The position numbers and the translations under genes were made by a program. The notes beneath the pieces were generated by a model. It was not told the origin of the DNA. It saw only the letters and a program-made list of their open reading frames with translations, and searched no databases. From assembly GCA_905202215.1 (NCBI GenBank), contig CAJKRG010000034.1:1-31717 (forward strand): a stretch of 31,717 nt of DNA, read 5' to 3'. Below are positions 9,347 to 16,018 of this stretch, one piece after another. The stretch's first letter is position 1, and every line of letters starts with the position of its first letter. The stretch comes from an uncultured Porphyromonadaceae bacterium. Its GTDB lineage: Bacteria > Bacteroidota > Bacteroidia > Bacteroidales > Muribaculaceae.

Positions 9347-9871
9347 TTATCTATAAAACCTATCTTCGCCCCAGGAAGACACATTGCGGTCTATATAGAT
9401 CATGATGGCCTTATATGCTGATTCGTGTTTTACAATATGTTCGTGAAATGATCGTTGCCATGCGAAATCTATGCCGGATTTGCGCGCTTCTATCGTTACA
9501 GCTCGTTTTATATTTCCTATAAATCGTGACAGTAATGAATTGTGATGAAAATCGGTCGTTTTTCTTAAGCGATGCGAACTATGGAGGCAGCCATAGTTCG
9601 GTTGTTTCAGACGGCTCTGTTCCCCCCTGATATCAAGCAGACAATGAAAGTGATTTGGCATTATAACATAATTTATCATGCATATATCCTCGTAACTATC
9701 CGGCGCTTTTCTAAGCCAGTAGTCCAAGATGGCGCCCAAAGGACTGAGATGCATCTCCATATCGTCGATATGCCCCAGTGATGTCTGCATGTTGCTTGTG
9801 CAGACAGTTACGAAATATAAACCATCGTTATATCCATGCCAGTTCGCCCGGAATTGATGTCGATCGCCCAT
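9347..9871 (-). CDS. REP-associated tyrosine transposase (Y1, IS200-like)
   Basis: This 174-aa single-domain protein is an HUH-type tyrosine nuclease. It begins with the usual RAYT core (WHGYNDGLYFVTVCT) and has the metal-binding HUH motif in MPNHFHCLL (H74, H76). The helix FHEHIVKHESAYKAIMIYI carries the candidate catalytic Tyr (Y153 or Y159). Size and composition fit RAYT proteins, which nick and join single-stranded DNA at REP palindromes. There is no partner ORF or clear insertion-sequence end. Hairpins sharing GGGTGCGC lie on both sides. The gene is poorer in GC than its neighbours, which suggests acquisition. It appears intact. Confidence 0.85.
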   Translation of the reverse strand: MGDRHQFRANWHGYNDGLYFVTVCTSNMQTSLGHIDDMEMHLSPLGAILDYWLRKAPDSYEDICMINYVIMPNHFHCLLDIRGEQSRLKQPNYGCLHSSHRLRKTTDFHHNSLLSRFIGNIKRAVTIEARKSGIDFAWQRSFHEHIVKHESAYKAIMIYIDRNVSSWGEDRFYR

Positions 9872-9904
9872 TGCAGAGAAGAGTTTTAAATCAAGGTCAG
9901 TAGG

Positions 9905-9923
9905 GGTGCGCGTTCGGCGCGCC
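9905..9923. repeat. GC-rich hairpin 5' of the transposase (candidate REP)
   Basis: GGTGCGC pairs with GCGCGCC through one G.T wobble, with the loop GTTCG. It resembles the GGGTGCG stem at 9294-9321 on the other side of the transposase. A REP element is possible, but the resemblance is short. Confidence 0.35.
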
Positions 9924-9975
9924 TGGGGCGGCGATGTGTTTTTGTGGGGGTAGGCCCGGATTGTCGATGTCGTAG

Positions 9976-10488
9976 CTATTTTAGCAGGTGGAAGAGGCGG
10001 TCGCAGCCGTTCTGGAGGAGGTCGAGGACGAGCTCGAAGCCTTCGGCGCCTTCGTAGTAGGGGTCGGGGATGTGGTCGTATCGCATGGCCATGTCAACGA
10101 ATTCGGTCATCGGCACTATCTTGTCGAGAGCGTCGGCCGTCGGGGCGAGGCGGCGTAGATTGGCCTCATTGTCGGCGTCCATGGGTATTATAAGATCGAA
10201 ATCATCGAAATCGGCCTCACAGACCTGACGGCAGCGGTGAGTGAGTTCGAGTCCGCGGCGTCGGGCATGTATACGCATGCGGTTGTCGGGAAGCTGTCCT
10301 ATGTGGTAGCGTCCTGTTCCGGCCGAGTCGATTGTCCAGCGGGCGCTGTCGCCTGCTTCGTCGACGATGGCGCGCAGCACACCCTCGGCCGCCGGAGATC
10401 GGCATATGTTGCCGAGGCATACGAAAAGAACCGATATTCTGTCGTTGCCCCGCAATTGTTCGGCGAGGCGCTTTGTCTTGTCTTTCAT
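9976..10488 (-). CDS. Low-molecular-weight protein tyrosine phosphatase
   Basis: The 170-aa cytoplasmic enzyme removes phosphate from phosphotyrosine. The P-loop CLGNICRSP gives the catalytic Cys24 and Arg30 (CX5R). The general-acid loop is DPYYEG with Asp142. The central region (DSAGTGRYHIGQLPDNRMRIHARRRG) is typical of the family. About 17 residues precede the usual start (MKDKTKRLAEQLRGNDR), so the N-terminus is slightly extended, but no better in-frame start is visible. In Bacteroidetes such enzymes may counter BY-kinases in capsule control or act more generally; no kinase or capsule genes are in the window. It is preceded by the terminator of the large lipoprotein gene. Confidence 0.9.
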   Translation of the reverse strand: MKDKTKRLAEQLRGNDRISVLFVCLGNICRSPAAEGVLRAIVDEAGDSARWTIDSAGTGRYHIGQLPDNRMRIHARRRGLELTHRCRQVCEADFDDFDLIIPMDADNEANLRRLAPTADALDKIVPMTEFVDMAMRYDHIPDPYYEGAEGFELVLDLLQNGCDRLFHLLK

Positions 10489-10539
10489 AACTCTTGTCGC
10501 TGATATGTTCTGAGCCGTAAAAGTAGTGAAAAAATATCG

Positions 10540-10575
10540 AAAAAAGGCCGGACGCCTTTTGATGGGCGCCCGGCC
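10540..10575 (-). terminator. Intrinsic terminator after the large lipoprotein gene
   Basis: On the minus strand, GGCCGGGCGCC pairs with GGCGTCCGGCC around a short loop and is followed by six T residues (10545 to 10540). It separates the lipoprotein gene from the phosphatase gene. Confidence 0.85.
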
Positions 10576-10612
10576 AGGGTATTGACTCTATGAGTAACCT
10601 TCGGTAAAAGGG

Positions 10613-13612
10613 TTACTTTCTGATGGTGTTAAGGGGAGCGTTGCTCTTGTTCAGAGGCACAGCGATTGTGCCGGTGAGAGTGCCCCAGAGGTGTTCTACA
10701 GTTACCGGAACGATGAGGTAAGCGTTGGCCTGGAGAGGTGCGCCGTTGTTCTGGAATGTGAGGACACCGGTAGTGTTGTCGACGTTGGCAGTCATGTTGA
10801 GCTGTGCGAGGGTGCGCACGTTCTGAGTGCCTTCGGCGTTGTCGGCTACCTTGATGTCGTTGCCGAATTCGGCGCCTTCAACTCCATAGAAGTCGTAGTA
10901 GTCGGCTGCGTAGGGTTCGTCAGCGGTGGGTTCTTCAGCTACGAGGTTGCCGTAGGCGTCGGTGAGGCTGTAAGCCTTGGCGATGTTGATGGACTGTTCG
11001 CGAGAGTTGTCGGTGATCTGAGTGCCGGCTACTGTATTCAGGGTGAGAATCTTCACGATCTGGAGGTTGACGGTGCCGAATACGTAGTTGTTCTTCGAGA
11101 GACCGTTGATGTTCGACGACCAGTCGATCTTGATGGTCTTGCCGTTGGATACAATCTGCTTGCCGGCGGCGTCATTCTTGATGGTGTAGTAGATCTCGTC
11201 GAGGTTAGCCTGGTTGGCGGCAGTGAAGTTCCAGTGCGAGTAGCCGCTCTGGAGTATCAGAGCCTCGCCGAGGTAGCCTGCCTGACCCTTCTGGTAGTCG
11301 ATGTCGTACTGACCGCAGGGGAGCATACCGGTTGTGTAGGGTTTGTAGCGGCCTTCGAGGATGTTGGTCATGTATGCGGCCTTCTGGGTGCCGTCATAAG
11401 GTATCTGCATGGGCACGGGGTAAACCTTCATGGTGTTGTCAGCCCACTTGAGGTTGTCGGTCTTGCCGAGTGCGGTAGCGCCTACGGTTGTGGTGACATC
11501 CCATTTGAGCTTGATGACAACATTGGGATGGAGGCCTGTGGGATCTGTGAAGGTAATGGTCTTGGTGAAGGTAGCATTGTTGGTTCCGACTTTGAGGACA
11601 CCAAGCTGATCCTTGGTTACAGACCATGTCATCACGGGAGTGGAAGCGTCGAGGTTGGCAGCTACGATGTTGGGTGTCAGAGTGCCGTTCTGATCGTTTG
11701 CAGGAGCAATGACAGGAGTAGAGTTACCATAGATCTTGGTGAAGTCTTCCTTAGACATACCCTTGCCGCCGTTGAGGTATTCGAGCACGCGTTCTGCCAT
11801 GGCTTTCCAGCCGAAGTCGTACGAAGCACCGCCGCAAGGTGTGCCGGTGACAGCGATTGCAGGCCATTCGATAGTAACATCTTCCATCTTTTCAGCAGTG
11901 AAGAGCACCTTGAAGTATTTCTGCTCGATTACGTTGCCGTTGACAACATCGACGAGAGTAGCGGCGATGATAGGCTGGCGACCGATGATAGTCTGGTTGT
12001 CTTCCTGCCCCGAGGATGTAACGGGAACAAGAGTAGAACCGTTTTCACCTTCAAGCTTCACATAAGCCTGCTGGTTGGTCTTGTCTTCGGTGGGAGCATA
12101 AGCGGCTTTGGCTGCGTGGAATTTGATATCCATGCCGTAAGCCTGGAGAGCTTCGCGGGTAAGGTTCTTGTGCGCAGTGGGGTTAGAGAACAGAGCGCAG
12201 CCTTCTACGAGTTTGTAGAGATCGTAAGATTCGTTGTAAACGAGGTTCTTGGCAACCATTGCGCCGGTAGCCGAAGCATAGAGTGCGGTCGAGTCGTTGA
12301 GGTGGCTGTTTACATCAGCAGAGTTGTAAGCGCCGTCAACGAACTTGAGTTCGGGCTGGAAGTATGTTTCAGCGAGACGGGTGAATTCGGAGTAAACGGC
12401 AGTGTTGGCCTCACCATCGAAGAGGTGCTTTGCAGCCACGGGAACCTTGAGCGATACAGTGTAGATCTGGTTGCCGGCGAGGTTGAGTGATTTGGTGTTG
12501 CTTTTGCCGAGTTTCACGTTGAGGACACCGTTGTCGTTAATGTCTGCAGAAGCGACATTGATGACTTCGTCGAGCTGTTCGCCGGCACGCGATGTAGCGA
12601 TGCGGGTAACGAAAGCGAGGTCGTTGATGTCGATGTCTTCGTTCTTGAGAGTGCCGGGGTTGAGGCGGTAGTCGGCTTCGGTAGCGTTATTGGTAACGAT
12701 GAACTGGCTGTTTGCGCCGGTAGCGTTGACCCATTCGCCATTCTTGAGCACTTTCTTGGTGTACTGAGCCGAGAGGAACTCGATGGTGGGGATACCGTCT
12801 ACGTAGAGGCTTGGCATCAGAGTCACCGAGGTGAGGCGCTTCGAGAGAATACCTGCGAGTGTATTGACAGCGTTCGATACTTCTGACGAAATCGTTGCGG
12901 AGATGGTCTTGAGCTCGCCTTTGATGTCGTTGATGGAAGATGTGTTGGCGCTTACCGACGACTGGAGAGTGGAGAGCTCGCCGCTGATCTCATCGATTTT
13001 ATCGAGTTTGGCCTTGATGCCGTCTACACCGCCGAGTTTCTCGGTGAGGTCTTTTTTGAGTTGTTCGAGAGCGAGAAGCTGGGTCTTAATGCCCTGGATT
13101 GCGGTAGCGTTCTCGGAAATTTTGTTAGCCTGATCACCGATAGTCTTGTTGATTTCGGTGAGGTCGATATTGCTGAGGTTGGTCTCGATGGCTTTGATCT
13201 TACCGTCGAGTTCGGCAAGGAGTTTAGCATTGGCGGCATTGGCGCTTGTATTGGCGTCGATGAGCGGTTTGAGCTGGTTGATGACCTCCTGGATAGCCTC
13301 TGCCTTGGCTGTCGCGGCAGCCGATTTGGCGAGCTCGGCGGCAGCGGCGGCTTCCTGTGCGGCCTTGTCGGCGGCATCCTGGGCATTGGCGGCAGCTGTG
13401 AGCGCGCGCTGGGCTGCATCCTGAGCAGCGGAGGCGGTAGACTGCGCTGTCTCGAGAGCCGTTTGCAGTGCGGCGATTTGTTTGCTCAATCCGTCTGCAT
13501 TGGTGTTGATTTCGGTGATGTCGTCATCGTAATCCTTGCATGAAGTGAACGACAGCGGCATCGAAGCACACACGGCAGAAAGAAGTGCGATTTTCAGAAA
13601 CCTTTTGTTCAT
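10613..13612 (-). CDS. Large surface lipoprotein with Ala-rich coiled-coil stalk
   Basis: The 999-aa protein has a lipoprotein signal peptide with the lipobox FTSC (Cys25) followed by KDYDDD, a pattern matching Bacteroidetes surface-export signals. Residues about 35-260 are Ala-rich, Gln-rich and Lys-rich heptad repeats (ALQTALETAQSTASAAQDAA and onward) that predict a long, probably trimeric, coiled coil. From about residue 270 (RLTSVTLMPSLYVDGIPTIEF) the protein becomes beta-rich and repetitive, ending in an Asn-rich IAVPLNKSNAPLNTIRK. This layout is like the large coiled-coil lipoproteins of Muribaculaceae often labelled DUF4988 or PL29 N-terminal. No catalytic residues are evident; an extended stalk or adhesin role is inference. 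It appears to be transcribed alone, from the -7 box at 13700-13707 to the terminator at 10540-10575. Confidence 0.8.
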   Translation of the reverse strand: MNKRFLKIALLSAVCASMPLSFTSCKDYDDDITEINTNADGLSKQIAALQTALETAQSTASAAQDAAQRALTAAANAQDAADKAAQEAAAAAELAKSAAATAKAEAIQEVINQLKPLIDANTSANAANAKLLAELDGKIKAIETNLSNIDLTEINKTIGDQANKISENATAIQGIKTQLLALEQLKKDLTEKLGGVDGIKAKLDKIDEISGELSTLQSSVSANTSSINDIKGELKTISATISSEVSNAVNTLAGILSKRLTSVTLMPSLYVDGIPTIEFLSAQYTKKVLKNGEWVNATGANSQFIVTNNATEADYRLNPGTLKNEDIDINDLAFVTRIATSRAGEQLDEVINVASADINDNGVLNVKLGKSNTKSLNLAGNQIYTVSLKVPVAAKHLFDGEANTAVYSEFTRLAETYFQPELKFVDGAYNSADVNSHLNDSTALYASATGAMVAKNLVYNESYDLYKLVEGCALFSNPTAHKNLTREALQAYGMDIKFHAAKAAYAPTEDKTNQQAYVKLEGENGSTLVPVTSSGQEDNQTIIGRQPIIAATLVDVVNGNVIEQKYFKVLFTAEKMEDVTIEWPAIAVTGTPCGGASYDFGWKAMAERVLEYLNGGKGMSKEDFTKIYGNSTPVIAPANDQNGTLTPNIVAANLDASTPVMTWSVTKDQLGVLKVGTNNATFTKTITFTDPTGLHPNVVIKLKWDVTTTVGATALGKTDNLKWADNTMKVYPVPMQIPYDGTQKAAYMTNILEGRYKPYTTGMLPCGQYDIDYQKGQAGYLGEALILQSGYSHWNFTAANQANLDEIYYTIKNDAAGKQIVSNGKTIKIDWSSNINGLSKNNYVFGTVNLQIVKILTLNTVAGTQITDNSREQSINIAKAYSLTDAYGNLVAEEPTADEPYAADYYDFYGVEGAEFGNDIKVADNAEGTQNVRTLAQLNMTANVDNTTGVLTFQNNGAPLQANAYLIVPVTVEHLWGTLTGTIAVPLNKSNAPLNTIRK

Positions 13613-13699
13613 AAAATAGCTTGTTTAATTAATTAATGTGGATTCTCTATGATTGGTATCGGACGGGAGAGATTTTCCTCACCGCAAAATACAGCACCA

Positions 13700-13707
13700 C
13701 AAAGGTA
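13700..13707 (-). promoter_or_regulatory. Putative -7 box (TACCTTTG) for the coiled-coil lipoprotein
   Basis: The minus strand reads TACCTTTG, an exact match to the Bacteroidetes TAnnTTTG box. It would give a leader of about 80 nt. The -33 element is weak (TTTC-like). Confidence 0.6.
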
Positions 13708-13753
13708 CAGCTAAAGCGGTGAAAGATAAGGGCTTTAATGTTGCTGTGTTGCT

Positions 13754-13981
13754 TCACTGTTGTTGCGAATTGCGCTTTTCCTCAAGGCTGCGGGCAAGAA
13801 CAGAGAAAAAATCCTTTTTGAGAACGAGCGAAATTCTCATGAGCAAGTCGGTATCGACGCTGTTTTTCTGGAATAGACGGTATACGTTGGAGCGGTCGAT
13901 ACAAAGCTTACGTGCGAACCATGTTATGGTTCGTTCCTGAGCCATCAGTTCTTCTTTGACAAGCTCTCCGATCGGTTTCAT
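13754..13981 (-). CDS. Small XRE-type helix-turn-helix protein
   Basis: The 75-aa cytoplasmic protein is almost entirely one helix-turn-helix domain. Residues about 18-40 (ITWFARKLCIDRSNVYRLFQ) fit an XRE/Cro-like HTH: the first helix with WFARKL, a turn, then the recognition helix RSNVYRLF. The following helices (TDLLMRISLVLKKDFFSVL) fit the standard continuation. A basic, Gln-rich tail follows. It has no extra ligand or oligomerisation domain. The start codon lies 53 nt after the U7 tract of the structured RNA at 14035-14340, which could be its regulated leader. Targets are unknown. Confidence 0.75.
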   Translation of the reverse strand: MKPIGELVKEELMAQERTITWFARKLCIDRSNVYRLFQKNSVDTDLLMRISLVLKKDFFSVLARSLEEKRNSQQQ

Positions 13982-14034
13982 AATCGATGGGGTGTTGATG
14001 TCACCACCTGACTTCCCTGCGATGGTGCGGACAT

Positions 14035-14340
14035 AAAAAAAGCGTGGAAGTCTGATTCCGTTGCCTGTCCTTCAACCTGAGGCCTTCGCATTGCCTGTAT
14101 AGGAGAACAAGCAACGCAGAAGCCCACGCCGTTATATTGACTCCGGAAGCGGCGCTTCCGAAGCGATATAACATACCCGGGCATCTACCGTTGCCTTTTC
14201 CTGCCTATACATTGAAAGTTGCGAAGTTTCAGGTTGACAAGAACAAAGCGCGAGTAAACGCTCTCTTATTTGCCCCCGGTATTTCTCCGGGGCAAAACCC
14301 ACCCGCCATCGGCTTGCGGCCATCCGGCGACAGATTTCAG
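14035..14340 (-). ncRNA. Structured RNA element, copy 1: two mutually exclusive folds with terminator
   Basis: Read on the minus strand, about 305 nt. A 5' hairpin (CGCC 14304-14307 / GGCG 14326-14329) is followed by GGTGGGTT (14303-14296) and a GC-rich hairpin that copy 2 lacks. Strand B (14244-14220) pairs with B' (14090-14067) in a long interrupted helix of about 20 bp. Nested within it, C (GCAACGGTAGATGCCC, 14194-14179) pairs with C' (GGGCTTCTGCGTTGC, 14125-14111), with an inner stem GTTATAT/ATATAAC (14172-14166 / 14137-14131). Alternatively C' and its flanks pair with the 3' strand D (14070-14042), giving a terminator followed by U7 (14041-14035). The element resembles 26289-26602 with compensatory changes. 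I do not recognise it as a known family. Confidence 0.8.
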
Positions 14341-14343
14341 GTA

Positions 14344-14351
14344 CAAATGTC
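14344..14351 (-). promoter_or_regulatory. Possible -7 box (GACATTTG) for structured RNA copy 1
   Basis: The minus strand has GACATTTG, one mismatch from TAnnTTTG, with a TTG about 20 nt upstream. It lies just before the expected 5' end of the RNA. This is a weaker match than the promoter of copy 2. Confidence 0.35.
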
Positions 14352-14443
14352 GCTATTATTTTTCAAATCGGCAACTTGAACGGTCATGATTCGCGACATT
14401 TACCTCAGATATGAAGCCGGATGACATCAAGGGCATTCTGCGA

Positions 14444-14481
14444 TAAAAAAAGAGCGGGTTGTGCTTGGCATAACCCGCTCT
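14444..14481 (-). terminator. gdhA: Intrinsic terminator of gdhA
   Basis: AGAGCGGGTT (minus strand, 14481-14472) pairs with AACCCGCTCT (14460-14451) around an 11-nt loop and is followed by a T tract. It lies about 20 bp after the gdhA stop codon. Confidence 0.9.
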
Positions 14482-14502
14482 CAGATGGTGTGTCAGATTA
14501 GT

Positions 14503-15840
14503 TTAGCAGACGCCGAGACCCATCATGGCGTTGGCGACTTTCATGAATCCGGCGATGTTGGCGCCCTTCATGTAGTTGATGTATCCGTCGGGCTCAACGC
14601 CGTACTGCAGGCACTGGCCGTGGATATCGGTCATGATGGCGTGGAGTTTCTGGTCGACTTCTTCGGCGCTCCACTGCAGGTGCATGGCGTTCTGGCTCAT
14701 TTCGAGGCCGGAAGTTGCCACGCCGCCGGCGTTGACTGCCTTGCCGGGAGCATAGACAGTGCGGCTTTCGATGAATGCGTCGATGGCTTCGGGAGTACAT
14801 CCCATGTTCGATACTTCGGCAACCATTCCGACACCGTTGGCGATAAGAGCCTTGGCGTCGTCGCCGTTAAGTTCGTTCTGGGTGGCGCAGGGGAGTGCGA
14901 TATCCACTTTCTGCTCCCAGGGCTTGCGGCCTGCGAAGAATGTCGAGCCGGGGAAGCGCTCTGCATAGGGAGCCACAACGTCGTTGCCCGATGCGCGGAG
15001 TTCGAGCATGTAGTCGATCTTCTCGGCGTCGAGACCGGCAGGATCATATACATATCCGTCGGGACCGGATATTGTCACAACCTTTGCGCCGAGTTCGGTT
15101 GCCTTGAGGGCTGCGCCCCATGCCACGTTTCCGAAACCGGAGATGGCGATGGTCTTGCCTTCGATTGTGTCGTTACGCTGGCTGAGCATGTTCTGTACGA
15201 AATAGAGCGCGCCGAAGCCGGTAGCCTCGGGACGTATGCGGCTGCCGCCGAATTCGAGGGCTTTGCCGGTGAATGTTCCGTCGTGCTGGTTTACGAGACG
15301 CTTGTACATGCCGTACATGTAGCCTACCTCGCGGCCGCCTACGCCGATATCGCCTGCGGGCACGTCGCGGTCGGGACCGAGATTCTTCCATAGACCGAGC
15401 ATGAATGCCTGGCAGAAGCGCATGATCTCACGGTCGCTTTTGCCGCGGGGCGAGAAGTCGCTGCCGCCTTTGGCGCCGCCCATGGGAAGGGTGGTGAGGG
15501 CATTTTTGAATGTCTGCTCGAAGCCGAGGAATTTAAGGATAGAGAGATTGACAGATGCATGGAAACGGATACCGCCTTTGTACGGGCCGATGGCGTTGTT
15601 GAACTGTACGCGATAGCCGATATTGTTCTGTACTTCGCCTTTGTCGTCGAGCCAGGTCACACGGAAGGTGACGATACGGTCGGGCTCGACCATACGCTCG
15701 ATGATTTTATTGCGTTCGAATTCGGGATGCTGGTTGTAGACGTCCTGAACCGACATGAGCACTTCGCGGACGGCCTGAAGGTACTCTTTTTCGCCGGGAT
15801 GTTTGGCCTCGAGGGAGGCCATGATGTTGTTAATGTCCAT
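14503..15840 (-). CDS. gdhA: Glutamate dehydrogenase (NADP-type, hexameric)
   Basis: The 445-aa cytoplasmic enzyme interconverts 2-oxoglutarate plus ammonium and glutamate, and is the main ammonium assimilation route in many Bacteroidales. Key residues are present: Lys88 in PYKGGIRFH, catalytic Lys124 in GGAKGGSDF, and Asp164 in PAGDIGVGGREVGYMYG. The Rossmann coenzyme-binding domain contains ISGFGNVAWGAALKATELGA. Length and the C-terminal helix (GANIAGFMKVANAMMGLGVC) are typical of the ~445-residue bacterial class. Coenzyme choice (NADP rather than NAD) is inferred from this class. It looks monocistronic: the promoter at 15903-15934 and its own terminator flank it. Confidence 0.97.
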   Translation of the reverse strand: MDINNIMASLEAKHPGEKEYLQAVREVLMSVQDVYNQHPEFERNKIIERMVEPDRIVTFRVTWLDDKGEVQNNIGYRVQFNNAIGPYKGGIRFHASVNLSILKFLGFEQTFKNALTTLPMGGAKGGSDFSPRGKSDREIMRFCQAFMLGLWKNLGPDRDVPAGDIGVGGREVGYMYGMYKRLVNQHDGTFTGKALEFGGSRIRPEATGFGALYFVQNMLSQRNDTIEGKTIAISGFGNVAWGAALKATELGAKVVTISGPDGYVYDPAGLDAEKIDYMLELRASGNDVVAPYAERFPGSTFFAGRKPWEQKVDIALPCATQNELNGDDAKALIANGVGMVAEVSNMGCTPEAIDAFIESRTVYAPGKAVNAGGVATSGLEMSQNAMHLQWSAEEVDQKLHAIMTDIHGQCLQYGVEPDGYINYMKGANIAGFMKVANAMMGLGVC

Positions 15841-15902
15841 AACTTTGATAGTTAAAGATTGTGTGTTTGGTATAGGTTTTTCGTGTTTCAGTTAGTCACT
15901 GG

Positions 15903-15934
15903 CAAAGATAGCAACATTTCCAGCGAAAAAACAA
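15903..15934 (-). promoter_or_regulatory. gdhA: Putative gdhA promoter
   Basis: The minus strand has TTG (15934-15932), a 21-nt spacer and TATCTTTG (15910-15903), an exact TAnnTTTG box. The predicted leader is about 55 nt. Confidence 0.7.
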
Positions 15935-15945
15935 TAATAATCCTT

Positions 15946-15982
15946 AAAAAAATTCCATGCCTGCACGGTATGCGGGCATGGA
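15946..15982 (-). terminator. Intrinsic terminator of the C10 protease gene
   Basis: ATTCCATGCC pairs with GGCATGGAAT around a loop of about a dozen nt. On the minus strand seven T residues follow. It lies about 35 bp after the protease stop and just upstream of the gdhA promoter. Confidence 0.88.
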
Positions 15983-16018
15983 ATGTGCTTATGGGCTGAG
16001 ACACCCTCTGAAAATAGT

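Noticed and set aside
9347..9871. A complete IS200/IS605 insertion sequence
   Set aside because: There is no TnpB or IscB partner and no convincing left and right ends; the protein fits the single-gene RAYT class better.
10691..12490. Long open frame (about 600 codons) antisense to the coiled-coil lipoprotein
   Set aside because: It is the mirror of codon bias in the lipoprotein gene. It has Val/Cys/Gly-rich low-complexity translation, no signal or domain, and the sense gene is convincing.
13316..13470. Possible repeat array in the Ala-rich coiled-coil coding region
   Set aside because: The apparent repetition is heptad coding bias (GCN, GAN codons), not a direct-repeat array or CRISPR.
14035..14340. 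Housekeeping RNA (tmRNA, RNase P, 6S, SRP) or cobalamin riboswitch
   Set aside because: The sequence lacks their conserved cores as far as I can recall them, and two copies in 32 kb argue against a housekeeping RNA.
13978..14379. Short open frames within structured RNA copy 1
   Set aside because: They are not conserved in copy 2, while base pairing is; the region is better explained as RNA.
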